From: Acetobacterium woodii
GTDB taxonomy: Bacteria; Bacillota; Clostridia; Eubacteriales; Eubacteriaceae
Assembly: GCA_016213825.1 (NCBI GenBank)
Contig: JACQZP010000030.1
Coordinates: 1 to 64,000, forward strand
Direction: 5' to 3'
DNA length: 64,000 nucleotides
A program made the translations under genes and the position numbers. The notes under the pieces were generated by a model. It ran no database searches. It was not told where the DNA came from and was given only the letters and a program-made list of their open reading frames with translations. Shown here one piece after another: positions 28,741 to 38,165 of the stretch; positions within the stretch are counted from its first letter, which is position 1; each line of letters begins with the position of its first letter.

Positions 28741-31284
28741 ATGAGCTGGGAATTATTAGAATCGGATCGAATAATAAAAACAATGGAATTATCGGACTTC
28801 ATCAATACAGAGATGATGATCCCAAAAGAACTGATACACTTTTTTGGAAGTTCTGGGGAACGGCTGGCCATCATCTATCAGAATCGGGAGTATCCATCCT
28901 ATCTGGAAACCGAAGGCGGTAATGCTAAGCTGAAGTGGAGCAAGGTGTTGATTCGGAAATTAGGAGAAGCATTTCCGGACTATGAGGCCTGGTTTAATGG
29001 GAACAGTGATGAATCAAAAACGCCCAAACTTGAAGTGACAAAAGCCAATGAAGCGTTTGTTCTCCGCTTAATTAGTGGAAACGAAGTGGCGAGTAATATT
29101 GAAGCAGCTAATAGTGATGGGATAAAACCACTCGAGACGGTTAAAAATACAGAAACAAGCCAATCGGGATTAAGTGAACTGCTGAAAAAATGGATTGCCG
29201 GCTATCCCAATTATTATCCGCGAGATTTTCGGTTTTCGTTTAAAGATGTTATTAATGAAGAGATCCCCAAAGTAATTGAGAACTTTGAGGGGATTAAATC
29301 CGGGAATTATAAGGTATTGGGATTTGCGGGAGACACCCAATGGGCGGAAATTCCCTGGGTTAAAGTGACCGCTAAGCAGCTTCAAAATATCAATGATGGG
29401 GGACTCTATCTGGCCTACATTCTGGCGATGGACAGCCGTAAGCTTTATCTGGCGATTATTTATGGTGCTGATAATGTCGGGGTCAGAAGCCTCTCGGAAA
29501 AAGCGACCGAATACCGGAAACTGATTCAAACCGGGAACTATCAAACCAATCATAAAGAGGTCTTATTGGCTAATGCCACCCTGGTTTCAGGAATTGTCTG
29601 TTTCCGAGAATATACCGAAGCTGAGATGCCCGATGACGAGGTGCTGCAAAACGAGTTTGAGGATTTCAGAAAAATGTATGACTTATGCCTCACTGCCAAC
29701 TCAGTGGAAACAGAAGTGTCAGTAAATCAAGAACTAGAAGAATTAACAGTCAGTAACGAAACCAACTCAGCAGATCAGCAAAAGGAACCCATTCAGGAAT
29801 CAGTAGCAGTGGAACCGTTGCCAGAGGAACAAACCGTAGAAATTGTATTGGAAGATTTATCTGAAACAACGCGTGACAGTGATGAAAAGCGATCGGTCGA
29901 CGCGGAAATAGCCACACCAATGACTGTTGGTACAGCAGAGGAAGATAAACGAATTCAAACCACAAAGGATGAATCTGAAAAAGCTGGAGAAGTCCAAGAT
30001 GATTCAGTCGATCAACAGCCTACCGATAGCATTCAAACGAGTGCTCCTTCAATAATTAAAGAGCAGGAGCAACCGTTAAAAGCAGCTGATTCGGATTTGA
30101 TCGCGGAGCGCATTTCGGTGGAGGATAGCTTTAACCAGAGAATAGCAGAAGAGCTAAACCAATTGTCGCAAACCGTTATGCATTACCCGGTCAAGAATGA
30201 CTACCTGCCCACCGATCTCCAATTGATTCAGGCCAAAATGGGCAACAAGGGATATTACTACCCGGCGGAGCTGATAAAAAGCTATTATCTGTCGATTAAA
30301 TCGAAACCCTTTGTGATGATTAAAGGTCGGGTTGGCAGCGGCAAAACCAGCTTTCCCCGTCTTTTTGCAGAGGCCATTGGAGCCAATTCGGAAAACGGAC
30401 GATTTAAACGAGTCCTGGTGGGAAAACATTGGGAAGATGATACCCATCTTTGGGGTCAGCTGGACAGTCGAGGTCACTTTATCCCGGGACCGATGATGTT
30501 GATGTTAAAAACGGCTAAAGAATATCCTGAAAAACCGCATTTTTTGCTGCTGGATGAAATGGATCAGTCTCCGGCAACGGATTATCTCCGATTGTTGCTG
30601 GAAGGGATCAATGGCAACAAGGAGCCCCTGTTAATGCGAGAAGATTTTGGGGCCGATATCACCGCATTTAGAGAGTACGGAAATCTGAGTTTTCCTGATA
30701 ATCTTTATATCATTGGAACCATCAATGAGGCCCCAGAGAGTTCACCGATTCACGCCCGGGTCATTGACTGCGGCAACGTTATTAAAATGCCGATAGTTGA
30801 GATTGGTATTTTTCCTGATTATGGCAGTCCAGTGGGTGATCGTGAATGGGAAAACAGCGCGTTTAAAATGCACAGTCATGCCAAAGGTTTACCGGAAATT
30901 CTCGAAAAACTGATGCATTTACTTAACGAAGTTCAAAAGTTATTGATTGAGTTTGACCGGTCAATGGGATACCGGGGTAAAAATGAAATTCTGGCCTTTG
31001 GGATCAATAGCGGGGTTGAAGGTTTGTTCACCGAAAAAGAAGTCATTGATCTGGCGATTTTACAACGAATTATACCAGCATTGGAATGTGATGAGAAAGT
31101 AGCGCCTGAAGTGTATCAGGCCTTGGCGTGTTTTTTATTGGAAGATGGTTTAAAGGATAAGTTGTTAAAGCGTCAGCCACTAAGTGGGTTTGGCGGTCTT
31201 TTTGAAAAGTTGTTAAAGGCCGAAGCGATTCCCTGTCCGCGGAGCGGAACAGCAATTATGAAAAAACTGAAAAATTTGACATGA
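28741..31284 (+). CDS. McrB-like AAA+ protein with MrcB N-terminal domain
   Basis: An 847-residue multi-domain protein. Residues 15-85 form a small domain (IPKELIHFFGSSGERL, LKWSKVLIRKLG) of the type that precedes DNA-acting modules. Residues 145-320 resemble the MrcB/DUF3578 domain (AEIPWVKVTAKQL, GGLYLAYILAMDSRKLYLAI). Residues 320-470 are an acidic, Gln/Glu-rich linker. The AAA+ module has Walker A GRVGSGKT (about 529), Walker B FLLLDEMDQ (about 601) and a sensor-like IIGTINEA. McrB family proteins are GTP-driven motors of type IV restriction that need McrC nuclease; no McrC is present here. A regulatory or defence role is inference. Confidence 0.8.
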   Translation: MSWELLESDRIIKTMELSDFINTEMMIPKELIHFFGSSGERLAIIYQNREYPSYLETEGGNAKLKWSKVLIRKLGEAFPDYEAWFNGNSDESKTPKLEVTKANEAFVLRLISGNEVASNIEAANSDGIKPLETVKNTETSQSGLSELLKKWIAGYPNYYPRDFRFSFKDVINEEIPKVIENFEGIKSGNYKVLGFAGDTQWAEIPWVKVTAKQLQNINDGGLYLAYILAMDSRKLYLAIIYGADNVGVRSLSEKATEYRKLIQTGNYQTNHKEVLLANATLVSGIVCFREYTEAEMPDDEVLQNEFEDFRKMYDLCLTANSVETEVSVNQELEELTVSNETNSADQQKEPIQESVAVEPLPEEQTVEIVLEDLSETTRDSDEKRSVDAEIATPMTVGTAEEDKRIQTTKDESEKAGEVQDDSVDQQPTDSIQTSAPSIIKEQEQPLKAADSDLIAERISVEDSFNQRIAEELNQLSQTVMHYPVKNDYLPTDLQLIQAKMGNKGYYYPAELIKSYYLSIKSKPFVMIKGRVGSGKTSFPRLFAEAIGANSENGRFKRVLVGKHWEDDTHLWGQLDSRGHFIPGPMMLMLKTAKEYPEKPHFLLLDEMDQSPATDYLRLLLEGINGNKEPLLMREDFGADITAFREYGNLSFPDNLYIIGTINEAPESSPIHARVIDCGNVIKMPIVEIGIFPDYGSPVGDREWENSAFKMHSHAKGLPEILEKLMHLLNEVQKLLIEFDRSMGYRGKNEILAFGINSGVEGLFTEKEVIDLAILQRIIPALECDEKVAPEVYQALACFLLEDGLKDKLLKRQPLSGFGGLFEKLLKAEAIPCPRSGTAIMKKLKNLT

Positions 31285-31323
31285 ACTTGAAAATCAAAAT
31301 CTGATCATGTGAATGAATTAATA

Positions 31324-31409
31324 AAAAGCCAATTAGTTAAATCTTGTTTATACTTCGGAGCAGCATCGCTGGATCGAAGAATAAACAAGATTGCTAATTG
31401 GCTTTTATT
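31324..31409. terminator. Long bidirectional hairpin terminator
   Basis: An 83-base near-perfect hairpin: AAAAGCCAATTAG, AATCTTGTTTAT and CTTCG on the left pair with CGAAG, ATAAACAAGATT and CTAATTGGCTTTT on the right. It separates the McrB-like gene from the convergent CBS gene and ends in T on both strands. Confidence 0.85.
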
Positions 31410-31427
31410 ATTAGGGAAAGGTTAGCA

Positions 31428-31859
31428 TCAGACGGCTTCCTGTTCAGCCACTTTGTTGGACAAAAAGCTAATCAACTCCTTAATCAGTTCCTGCCGACGG
31501 AGGATCCCGATAAAGATCCCCTGGTCATCAACAAGTGGAATAAAGTTTTGTTTGACTGCCATTTCAACCAAGTGTTCATAACTTTCATTAATTTTGGCAA
31601 CTTCCAGATTAATTTTGAACTCGATATCCTTGATCTCAAAAGAATTTAAATCAATTTCCGGGTGGGTTAAACTCAGCGATAAAACTCTGAGGAGATCGCC
31701 CTCACAGATGGTTCCCACGTACTGCCCCTTTTTATTGATGACCGGCAGGGCGGTATAATTAGTAATGACAAACATATTATAGGCCTGATTGAATGAATCG
31801 GTGTTGTTTAAAAAGACGGTTTCGCTTTTGGGTAACAAATAAAACAGATGGTTTTTCAT
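31428..31859 (-). CDS. CBS-domain pair protein, possible c-di-AMP receptor
   Basis: A 143-residue protein made of two CBS domains (ITNYTALPVINKKGQYVGTI near 32-51, and KQNFIPLVDDQGIFIGIL near 104-121). Stand-alone CBS pairs of this size include CbpB/DarB, which binds c-di-AMP in other Firmicutes. It is divergent from cdaA, the gene for the enzyme that makes c-di-AMP, across a shared 195-base region; that supports, but does not prove, a c-di-AMP role. AAGGAGCTC lies before the ATG. Confidence 0.8.
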   Translation of the reverse strand: MKNHLFYLLPKSETVFLNNTDSFNQAYNMFVITNYTALPVINKKGQYVGTICEGDLLRVLSLSLTHPEIDLNSFEIKDIEFKINLEVAKINESYEHLVEMAVKQNFIPLVDDQGIFIGILRRQELIKELISFLSNKVAEQEAV

Positions 31860-31995
31860 ATAAAAGAGCTCCTTTTTCTTAACAAAAGATTGGGAAGGTT
31901 TTTAATTAAATTCTATTCTAGCATTTATTTCACAAATATCCCTTAAAAATTTTCTTAACTGCGACTGTAATAATCTGAAAAAATCGAATTTCCGT

Positions 31996-32024
31996 TTCAC
32001 GTAATGGCGTTGTTAGTGTATAAT
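31996..32024 (+). promoter_or_regulatory. Possible cdaA promoter
   Basis: TATAAT at 32019-32024 is perfect, with a weak TTCACG 17 bases upstream. It is 31 bases before the chosen cdaA start. Confidence 0.45.
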
Positions 32025-32054
32025 TAACAGTAACTAATGAATGAGGGAACTAAA

Positions 32055-32900
32055 ATGGAAGAGTTTTTGTTATATATTCAATCACGCATAACAGTAGCCA
32101 GTATTATTGAGGTGGTAATCATCACGTTTATTATTTATCGACTGTTGTTGTGGATTCGAGGAACCCAGGCAGAACAAGTTTTTAAGGGCTTGATCCTGCT
32201 GCTTTTTTTGTCGCCAATCAGCGAATGGCTGGGTTTTACAACATTGAATTTAATTATTAATAGTGTCTTTACCTGGGCGTTTATCTTTATTGTAGTTGTC
32301 TTTCAGCCAGAATTCCGTTCGGCATTGGAGCAACTGGGCAATAATCGGTTATTTAAGGAAATAATGAAAAAACCATCGATGGATTTTTTGGAAGAAGATG
32401 TTGAAAAGATAATGAAAGCCGTTGGAAAGCTGGCGGCTGAAAAAACCGGAGCCTTAATTGTGCTGGAAAAAGACACCGGTCTTAATAATATTGTCAAGAC
32501 CGGAACGGAGCTGGATTCAGATATCAGCAGCGAATTATTGGAAAACATTTTTACCCCCAATCGCCCGCTTCACGACGGTGCCGTGATTATTAAACTCTGG
32601 TCCCGACAGATCAGAGCCGCCGGGTGTTTATTACCGCTCTCGGATAACCGGGATCTGGGCAGTGAATTGGGCACCCGGCATCGAGCCGGTTTGGGCATGA
32701 CTGAAAAATCAGATGCGCTGGTTATTATTGTCTCCGAAGAAACCGGTCAAATATCCTATGCTTCCAAAGGAACCTTGTTTCAGGATATTATCGTGGAGTT
32801 TCTAAAACAGATTATTTTAGAAAGTTATACGGTCAGCGAGGAAAGCAGTATCGACAGCGGCTGGTTAAACAAACTCTGGGGGCGATTAGATGGCAAATAG
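32055..32900 (+). CDS. cdaA: Diadenylate cyclase CdaA
   Basis: CdaA (281 residues) joins two ATP to make the second messenger c-di-AMP, which controls potassium and osmolyte balance and cell wall homeostasis. Three N-terminal membrane segments (about 14-85) are followed by the DAC domain with LHDGAVII near 172 and GTRHRAGLG near 203, the catalytic motifs. I start at ATG 32055 with GAGGGA upstream; the ATG at 32037 has no site. It overlaps cdaR by 11 bases. Confidence 0.96.
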   Translation: MEEFLLYIQSRITVASIIEVVIITFIIYRLLLWIRGTQAEQVFKGLILLLFLSPISEWLGFTTLNLIINSVFTWAFIFIVVVFQPEFRSALEQLGNNRLFKEIMKKPSMDFLEEDVEKIMKAVGKLAAEKTGALIVLEKDTGLNNIVKTGTELDSDISSELLENIFTPNRPLHDGAVIIKLWSRQIRAAGCLLPLSDNRDLGSELGTRHRAGLGMTEKSDALVIIVSEETGQISYASKGTLFQDIIVEFLKQIILESYTVSEESSIDSGWLNKLWGRLDGK

Positions 32901-34101
32901 AAAAAAAATTCCCGTACATGAACGATTAATCCGGATGCTGGCGGCGATTGGCATCGCGATAACGCTGTGGTTTATGGTCAACGGCAACGCTGATATGCTG
33001 ATCACCCAGGATTTTAATAGCATCCCGATTACATTAACCAACACGGAATCGCTCACCGCAAAAAATTTGGTTTTGGCAGATAACAAAAACTATTATCTCA
33101 ATTTACAGGTAAAAGGAACTGATAAAAACCTGAAGAATATTAATATGAAAGAAATAACCGCCGAAGTGGATCTCAGTGATATTGATGCGAAAGGAACCTA
33201 TGATTTAGATGTTCAGGTGAAGGGGCTTTCCAACTCAGTGATTATCAGCAGTATGAATCCTTCCAGTCTCCAGATTGTGGTGGACAACATCATCAAAGAA
33301 GATCTGGAGGTCGAAATTGTACCCGAGGGTAAACCCGCCAATGACCTGTCGGTAATTTCCGCGGAAGCATTGGAAAAAGTTGAAGTGGAAGGTCCGGAAG
33401 AGTCCATCGCGCGAATTAGTAAGATAACGGCGACGGCCAACGTAAACGGTATGGAAACTGACACAACCCAGCATCTGGAGGTCTCAGCCTATGACGAATC
33501 CGGCAATCTGATATCAGACTTAGACATGTTACCAAACGTTGTTACCACCGAGATTATCCTGGGCAAAACCAAGTCGTTGGGAATTATCCCATCCACCACG
33601 GGGAGTCCCGCCAATGGCTACATGGTAACTGGGATGTTAGTAGAACCATCCAAAGTAACCATTGGGGCAAAGGAAGAATTGCTCAAAACCATTGAATCCA
33701 TTCCCATGGATCCGATCGATGTCACCGGTCAATCTAAAACATTTACCAAAGACATCAATCTCACCCCGCCGGCAGGATGTTATTTCCTTGATGGTAGTGG
33801 CAAAGTCAAGGCGACGGTTTCTATTGAGAGTCCGGTTGAAAAGAGTTTTACAGTTGATAAGATTACCGCAAAGAATTTAGGCACCGGTCTGATGACTTCA
33901 AAAATAAAAGATAGCCGAGTTGTTATCAAGCTCAAAGGAGCAAGCAGTGTTTTGAACAGCTTGAATGCTGATCAGGTTGAGGCTTCTGTTGACTGCGCCA
34001 ATTTAGGACCGGGAGAATATGAATTGCCGATTCAGACCAATTTATCACAGTCTTTGGTGCAATCAATCACACCGGCAAAAACAACAGTAATAATTGAATA
34101 A
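32890..34101 (+). CDS. cdaR: CdaR/YbbR-domain regulator of CdaA
   Basis: A 403-residue protein with one N-terminal membrane anchor (about 12-30, AAIGIAITLWFMVNG) and an extracytoplasmic part built of four YbbR repeats, recognisable by recurring VEVEGP, VTIGAKEELLK and VVIKLKGASSVL segments. CdaR modulates CdaA from outside the membrane. In many Firmicutes glmM follows; here a serine-biosynthesis operon follows instead. Confidence 0.93.
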   Translation: MANRKKIPVHERLIRMLAAIGIAITLWFMVNGNADMLITQDFNSIPITLTNTESLTAKNLVLADNKNYYLNLQVKGTDKNLKNINMKEITAEVDLSDIDAKGTYDLDVQVKGLSNSVIISSMNPSSLQIVVDNIIKEDLEVEIVPEGKPANDLSVISAEALEKVEVEGPEESIARISKITATANVNGMETDTTQHLEVSAYDESGNLISDLDMLPNVVTTEIILGKTKSLGIIPSTTGSPANGYMVTGMLVEPSKVTIGAKEELLKTIESIPMDPIDVTGQSKTFTKDINLTPPAGCYFLDGSGKVKATVSIESPVEKSFTVDKITAKNLGTGLMTSKIKDSRVVIKLKGASSVLNSLNADQVEASVDCANLGPGEYELPIQTNLSQSLVQSITPAKTTVIIE

Positions 34102-34148
34102 GAAATCATTTGCAATCAGAAAATTTACATAAAATTTGATACAAAATC

Positions 34149-34177
34149 TTGCATTTGACAATAATTTAACATATAAT
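34149..34177 (+). promoter_or_regulatory. Promoter of serC-serA
   Basis: TTGCAT (34149-34154) and TATAAT (34172-34177) with a 17-base spacer; a TTGACA at 34155 is at the wrong distance. The transcript would have a leader of about 60 bases. Confidence 0.65.
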
Positions 34178-34245
34178 AGCAGGAAGTAATTTTTTCAGAG
34201 AATTACAAATCACACCAAAACATTATTTTAAGGAGGAAATTAAAA

Positions 34246-35334
34246 GTGAAAAGAGTTTATAATTTTTCAGCAGGACCATCATGTTTACCAATGGAAGTCC
34301 TACAAAAAGCTGCGGATGAAATGGTATCCTATGGAGATTCCGGTATGTCCGTGATGGAGATGAGTCATCGATCATCCTATTTTATTGATATTCTTCAAGA
34401 AGCAAAAAGTCTTTACAAAGAATTAATGAATGTTCCTGATAATTATGAAATCCTGTTTTTACAGGGCGGAGCATCAACTCAGTTTGCAATGGTTCCGTTG
34501 AATCTTTATTCAAAAACCAATAAAGCTGATTTTATGATCACTGGCAGTTGGGCAAAAAAGGCTTATCAAGAGTCTGCTCGTTATGGAGAAGCAAAGGTTA
34601 TTGCATCATCCCAGGATAAAACCTTTTCCTACATCCCAAAGGTAGATCCCAAGGATTTTACACCTGATGCTGATTTCTTCCATATTTGCGTTAATAACAC
34701 CATTTACGGAACTCGCTTCAAACCTGAAAATATTCCCGATACTGGCAATGTACCATTAGTTGGCGACATGTCATCAAACATCTTATCAGAAGTGTATGAC
34801 GTCTCTAAATTCGGTTTAATTTATGCCGGCGCTCAGAAAAACATGGGACCAGCTGGTGTAACCGCAGTGATCATCCGAAATGATTTACTGGGACACGCCA
34901 AAGATTTTACCCCAACGATGCTGGATTACAAAATTCATGCCGATAACGACTCAAGCTATAACACCCCACCATGTTATGCCATTTATATCTGCAAACTGGT
35001 TTATGAATGGGTTAAAGCAAACGGCGGCGTTGCTGGAATGGAAGCTGTTAATAAAGAAAAAGCTCAAAAACTATATGACTTTATTGATAATAGTACACTT
35101 TATAAAGGGACTGTTGTTCCTGAAGACCGTTCATTGATGAATGTACCTTTTATAACCGGATCAGACGAATTAGATGCGCTATTCGTTAAGGAAAGCAAAA
35201 AAGCCGGGATGGAAAATCTTAAAGGTCATCGTAGCGTTGGTGGCATGCGTGCCAGTATTTACAATGCCATGCCAATGGCCGGTATCGATACCTTGATTGA
35301 TTTCATGAAGAAATTTGAAAAAGAAAACGCCTAA
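34246..35334 (+). CDS. serC: Phosphoserine aminotransferase
   Basis: SerC (362 residues) turns 3-phosphohydroxypyruvate into phosphoserine with glutamate as amino donor. The start VYNFSAGPSCLPMEVL and the PLP-lysine region YAGAQKNMGPAGV (Lys near 197) are diagnostic. The start is GTG 34246 with TAAGGAGGA upstream. It is the first gene of the serC-serA unit. Confidence 0.97.
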   Translation: MKRVYNFSAGPSCLPMEVLQKAADEMVSYGDSGMSVMEMSHRSSYFIDILQEAKSLYKELMNVPDNYEILFLQGGASTQFAMVPLNLYSKTNKADFMITGSWAKKAYQESARYGEAKVIASSQDKTFSYIPKVDPKDFTPDADFFHICVNNTIYGTRFKPENIPDTGNVPLVGDMSSNILSEVYDVSKFGLIYAGAQKNMGPAGVTAVIIRNDLLGHAKDFTPTMLDYKIHADNDSSYNTPPCYAIYICKLVYEWVKANGGVAGMEAVNKEKAQKLYDFIDNSTLYKGTVVPEDRSLMNVPFITGSDELDALFVKESKKAGMENLKGHRSVGGMRASIYNAMPMAGIDTLIDFMKKFEKENA

Positions 35335-35363
35335 GCATTTTCGCTAAGAAAGGAAACAGACCA

Positions 35364-36533
35364 TTGAATTATAAAGTACAAACCCTCAATAATATTTCAA
35401 AAAAAGGCCTTAAATTATTAGGTGAAAATTATACCGTTCTTGACCAACCAGAAAATCCCGATGCCATTTTACTAAGAAGCTTTAAAATGCATGATATGGA
35501 TATTCCGGAATCAGTTAAATTTGTCGGACGAGCCGGAGCCGGAGTCAATAATATTCCGCTGGAAAAATGTTCAGAAAAAGGAATCGTTGTCTGTAACTCA
35601 CCAGGAGCTAACGCCAATGCCGTTAAAGAATTGGTGATCGCTGGGATGCTGATCTCTTCGCGTAAGGTAGTTGATGGGATTGCGTGGTCAAGCACCTTAG
35701 TAGACAAGGGTGATGAAGTACCAGCACTTGTCGAAAAAGGTAAGGGCGCGTTTGGCGGACCAGAGCTTTACGGCAAGAAAATGGGTGTTATTGGTTTAGG
35801 TGCCATTGGTGTCCTGGTTGCCAATATGGCCGTTGATTTCGGGATGAAGGTTTACGGATTTGACCCATTCATTTCCATCGACAATGCCTGGGGTTTAAGC
35901 CGAAAAGTAAAACGTGCCGTCAGTAAAGAAGAAATTTTTAAAAACTGCGATTACATTTCACTTCACATTCCTTATATGGATGAAACCAAGGATTATGTCA
36001 ATGCCGACCTATTAAAAGAAACCAAAGAAGGGTTAAGACTTCTTAACTTTGCCCGAGGTGGACTGGTTAACTATGATGCCCTGGAAAATGCCATCGAAGA
36101 AGGAACCATCGCAACCTATATTACCGATTTCCCAAATGAACGACTTCTAAAAATGAAAAATGTCATCAATATTCCACATTTAGGCGCTTCAACGCCAGAG
36201 AGTGAAGAAAATTGTGCGGAAATGGCCATTCATTCTTTAAAAGAATATCTGGAAAACGGGAACATCATTAATTCTGTGAATTATCCTGATTGCAATATGG
36301 GGGTTTGTGAAGCAGAAAACCGAATCACCGTCAATCATGCCAATGTGCCCAATATGTTAGGACAAATCACCAAAATTCTGGCTGATAATGACATCAATAT
36401 TTCGGTTATGACCAATAAGAACCGCGGTTCTTGGGCATATACCATGATCGATGTTGACAGCAATGTTGGCGAAGATGTTAAAACAGCTTTAAAAAGCATC
36501 AAAGGCGTCACCCGCGTACGGATTATTAAATAG
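35364..36533 (+). CDS. serA: 3-Phosphoglycerate dehydrogenase with ACT domain
   Basis: SerA (389 residues) oxidises 3-phosphoglycerate to phosphohydroxypyruvate, the first step to serine. The substrate-binding domain has VGRAGAGVNNIPL, the Rossmann motif is GLGAIGVLVANMA near 148, and HLGASTPESEENCA carries the catalytic His. A C-terminal ACT domain (about 315-389) suggests feedback by serine. The start is TTG 35364 with GAAAGGAAAC upstream. Confidence 0.95.
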   Translation: MNYKVQTLNNISKKGLKLLGENYTVLDQPENPDAILLRSFKMHDMDIPESVKFVGRAGAGVNNIPLEKCSEKGIVVCNSPGANANAVKELVIAGMLISSRKVVDGIAWSSTLVDKGDEVPALVEKGKGAFGGPELYGKKMGVIGLGAIGVLVANMAVDFGMKVYGFDPFISIDNAWGLSRKVKRAVSKEEIFKNCDYISLHIPYMDETKDYVNADLLKETKEGLRLLNFARGGLVNYDALENAIEEGTIATYITDFPNERLLKMKNVINIPHLGASTPESEENCAEMAIHSLKEYLENGNIINSVNYPDCNMGVCEAENRITVNHANVPNMLGQITKILADNDINISVMTNKNRGSWAYTMIDVDSNVGEDVKTALKSIKGVTRVRIIK

Positions 36534-36544
36534 TTTAAAACGAT

Positions 36545-36592
36545 AAAAAAAGAAGTGGCTTCGGATCAATGAAGACCACTTCTTTCTTTAAA
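36545..36592 (+). terminator. Terminator-like hairpin between serA and DUF1015
   Basis: AAAAGAAGTGG pairs with CCACTTCTTT, followed by CTTTAAA. It would separate serA from the next gene at least in part, although the gap is short. Confidence 0.75.
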
Positions 36593-36607
36593 AAACAGGA
36601 GGAAAAA

Positions 36608-37852
36608 ATGGCAACAATCAAACCCTTTAAAGCAGTTCGTCCGTTTCCAGAAAAGGCTCAGGATGTCGCAGCGCTGCCTTATGATGTGTATAATCGGGAA
36701 GAAGCAGCAATTGCCGCCCGAGGAAAACTGGATTCATTTTTACGGGTCGATCGTCCAGAAACAACATTGGACGAGCGCATCAAAATCAATGACCCCTTTG
36801 TTTATGAAACGGCCCGGAAAAATCTGGAAAAACTGTTTCATCGCAAGGCCTTAACTCAGGATACCAAAGACTGTTTATATATTTATGAATTGATCATGGA
36901 TGGCCGCAGCCAGGTCGGTCTGGTTGTTTGTACCGCCATCGATGAGTATCTGAACAACACCATTAAAAAACATGAGCTGACCCGGGCTGATAAAGAAGAA
37001 GACCGTATCAAGCATGTTGATGCCTGTAATGCTAACACCGGACCAATTTTTCTGACCTACCGCTCACAAGATACCATCAATGAAATGATCGACGCATGGC
37101 GAAAAGCCAACGAACCGGTTTATGATTTCGTTTCAGATGATGGGATTACCCACCGGGCCTGGGTTGTTGATGATGAAGCCATTATTAATGGGTTAGTTGA
37201 AAAATTCAGCAATGTCGAAAGTCTATATATCGCTGATGGCCATCACCGTTCGGCTTCTGCCGTTAAGGTCGGTCTGATGCGTCGGGAAGCAAACCCCGAT
37301 TATACCGGAGCTGAAGAATTCAACTATTTCCTCTCGGTTTTATTTCCAGACGAACAGCTCTACATTATGGATTACAACCGGGTCGTGAAAGATCTCAACG
37401 GACTGAGTGTTGATGAGTTTTTAGATGCTCTTGCTGAAAAATTTGATGTGACCCCTAAGGATGCAGAACCGGTCAAACCACCACAAAAGGGTAGCTTTGG
37501 TTTATATGTGGATGGTAAATGGTATTTATTAACTGTCAAAGAAGGGGTCTATGATCCAGCTGATCCGGTTAATTCATTGGATGTGGCCATTCTGCAGAAT
37601 AATGTGCTGGTTCCGATTCTGGGCATCGGCGATATTCGGACGGACAAGCGCATTGACTTTGTTGGCGGAATCCGCGGTTTGAAAGAGTTAGAACGACGAG
37701 TCAATGAAGATATGGTGCTGGCTTTCTCGATGTACCCAACATCCATCGAAGAGCTGATGAACATTGCTGATGCCGATCTGCTGATGCCGCCAAAATCCAC
37801 CTGGTTTGAGCCAAAATTAAGAAGTGGCTTATTTATTCATAATCTTTATTAA
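36608..37852 (+). CDS. DUF1015 family protein
   Basis: A 414-residue protein matching DUF1015 along its length: AVRPFPEKAQDVAALPYDV at the start, IADGHHRSASAVK near 212, and RTDKRIDFVGGIRG near 347. The D-G-H-H-R motif also occurs in the ParB-fold ADP-dependent serine kinase SerK. No serB is in this window, and DUF1015 follows serC-serA here, so a role in phosphoserine or serine handling is a reasonable idea but not shown. I chose ATG 36608 with CAGGAGGA upstream. Confidence 0.85.
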   Translation: MATIKPFKAVRPFPEKAQDVAALPYDVYNREEAAIAARGKLDSFLRVDRPETTLDERIKINDPFVYETARKNLEKLFHRKALTQDTKDCLYIYELIMDGRSQVGLVVCTAIDEYLNNTIKKHELTRADKEEDRIKHVDACNANTGPIFLTYRSQDTINEMIDAWRKANEPVYDFVSDDGITHRAWVVDDEAIINGLVEKFSNVESLYIADGHHRSASAVKVGLMRREANPDYTGAEEFNYFLSVLFPDEQLYIMDYNRVVKDLNGLSVDEFLDALAEKFDVTPKDAEPVKPPQKGSFGLYVDGKWYLLTVKEGVYDPADPVNSLDVAILQNNVLVPILGIGDIRTDKRIDFVGGIRGLKELERRVNEDMVLAFSMYPTSIEELMNIADADLLMPPKSTWFEPKLRSGLFIHNLY

Positions 37853-37906
37853 TAGGGAGTAAATGATTTTAAACTTTAGTAAGAGAATTATAAAATAATA
37901 AAGATC

Positions 37907-37987
37907 AGACAATTAGTTTATCCGCGGCGGCACGCTTGTTTTTGCAAGCGTGCCCAAAAGTGGAAAATTAATTGTCTTTTTTATTTT
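37907..37987 (+). terminator. Two-part hairpin terminator after DUF1015
   Basis: AGACAATTA pairs with TAATTGTCT at the base, and GGCACGCTTG pairs with CAAGCGTGCC at the tip; the 3' side ends in TTTTTTATTTTATTT. Confidence 0.85.
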
Positions 37988-38165
37988 ATTTGAGTTCGTT
38001 TTGAGTGCAAATTAGAAAAAAAGAGCAAAAATTTCTCTTAGTTAGTGATTGAAGCTGATCCCATTATATGATATCCTTTTCAACAACAGTGAACTGAAAG
38101 ATAAAGATGCGTCTGAGTCTGACGGCAAATTGAACAATTTATAAAGTATTAATTAAAAAGAAACA

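Noticed and set aside
28741-31427. Complete McrBC restriction system
   Set aside because: No McrC-like nuclease gene occurs before the convergent CBS gene or upstream of the pair.
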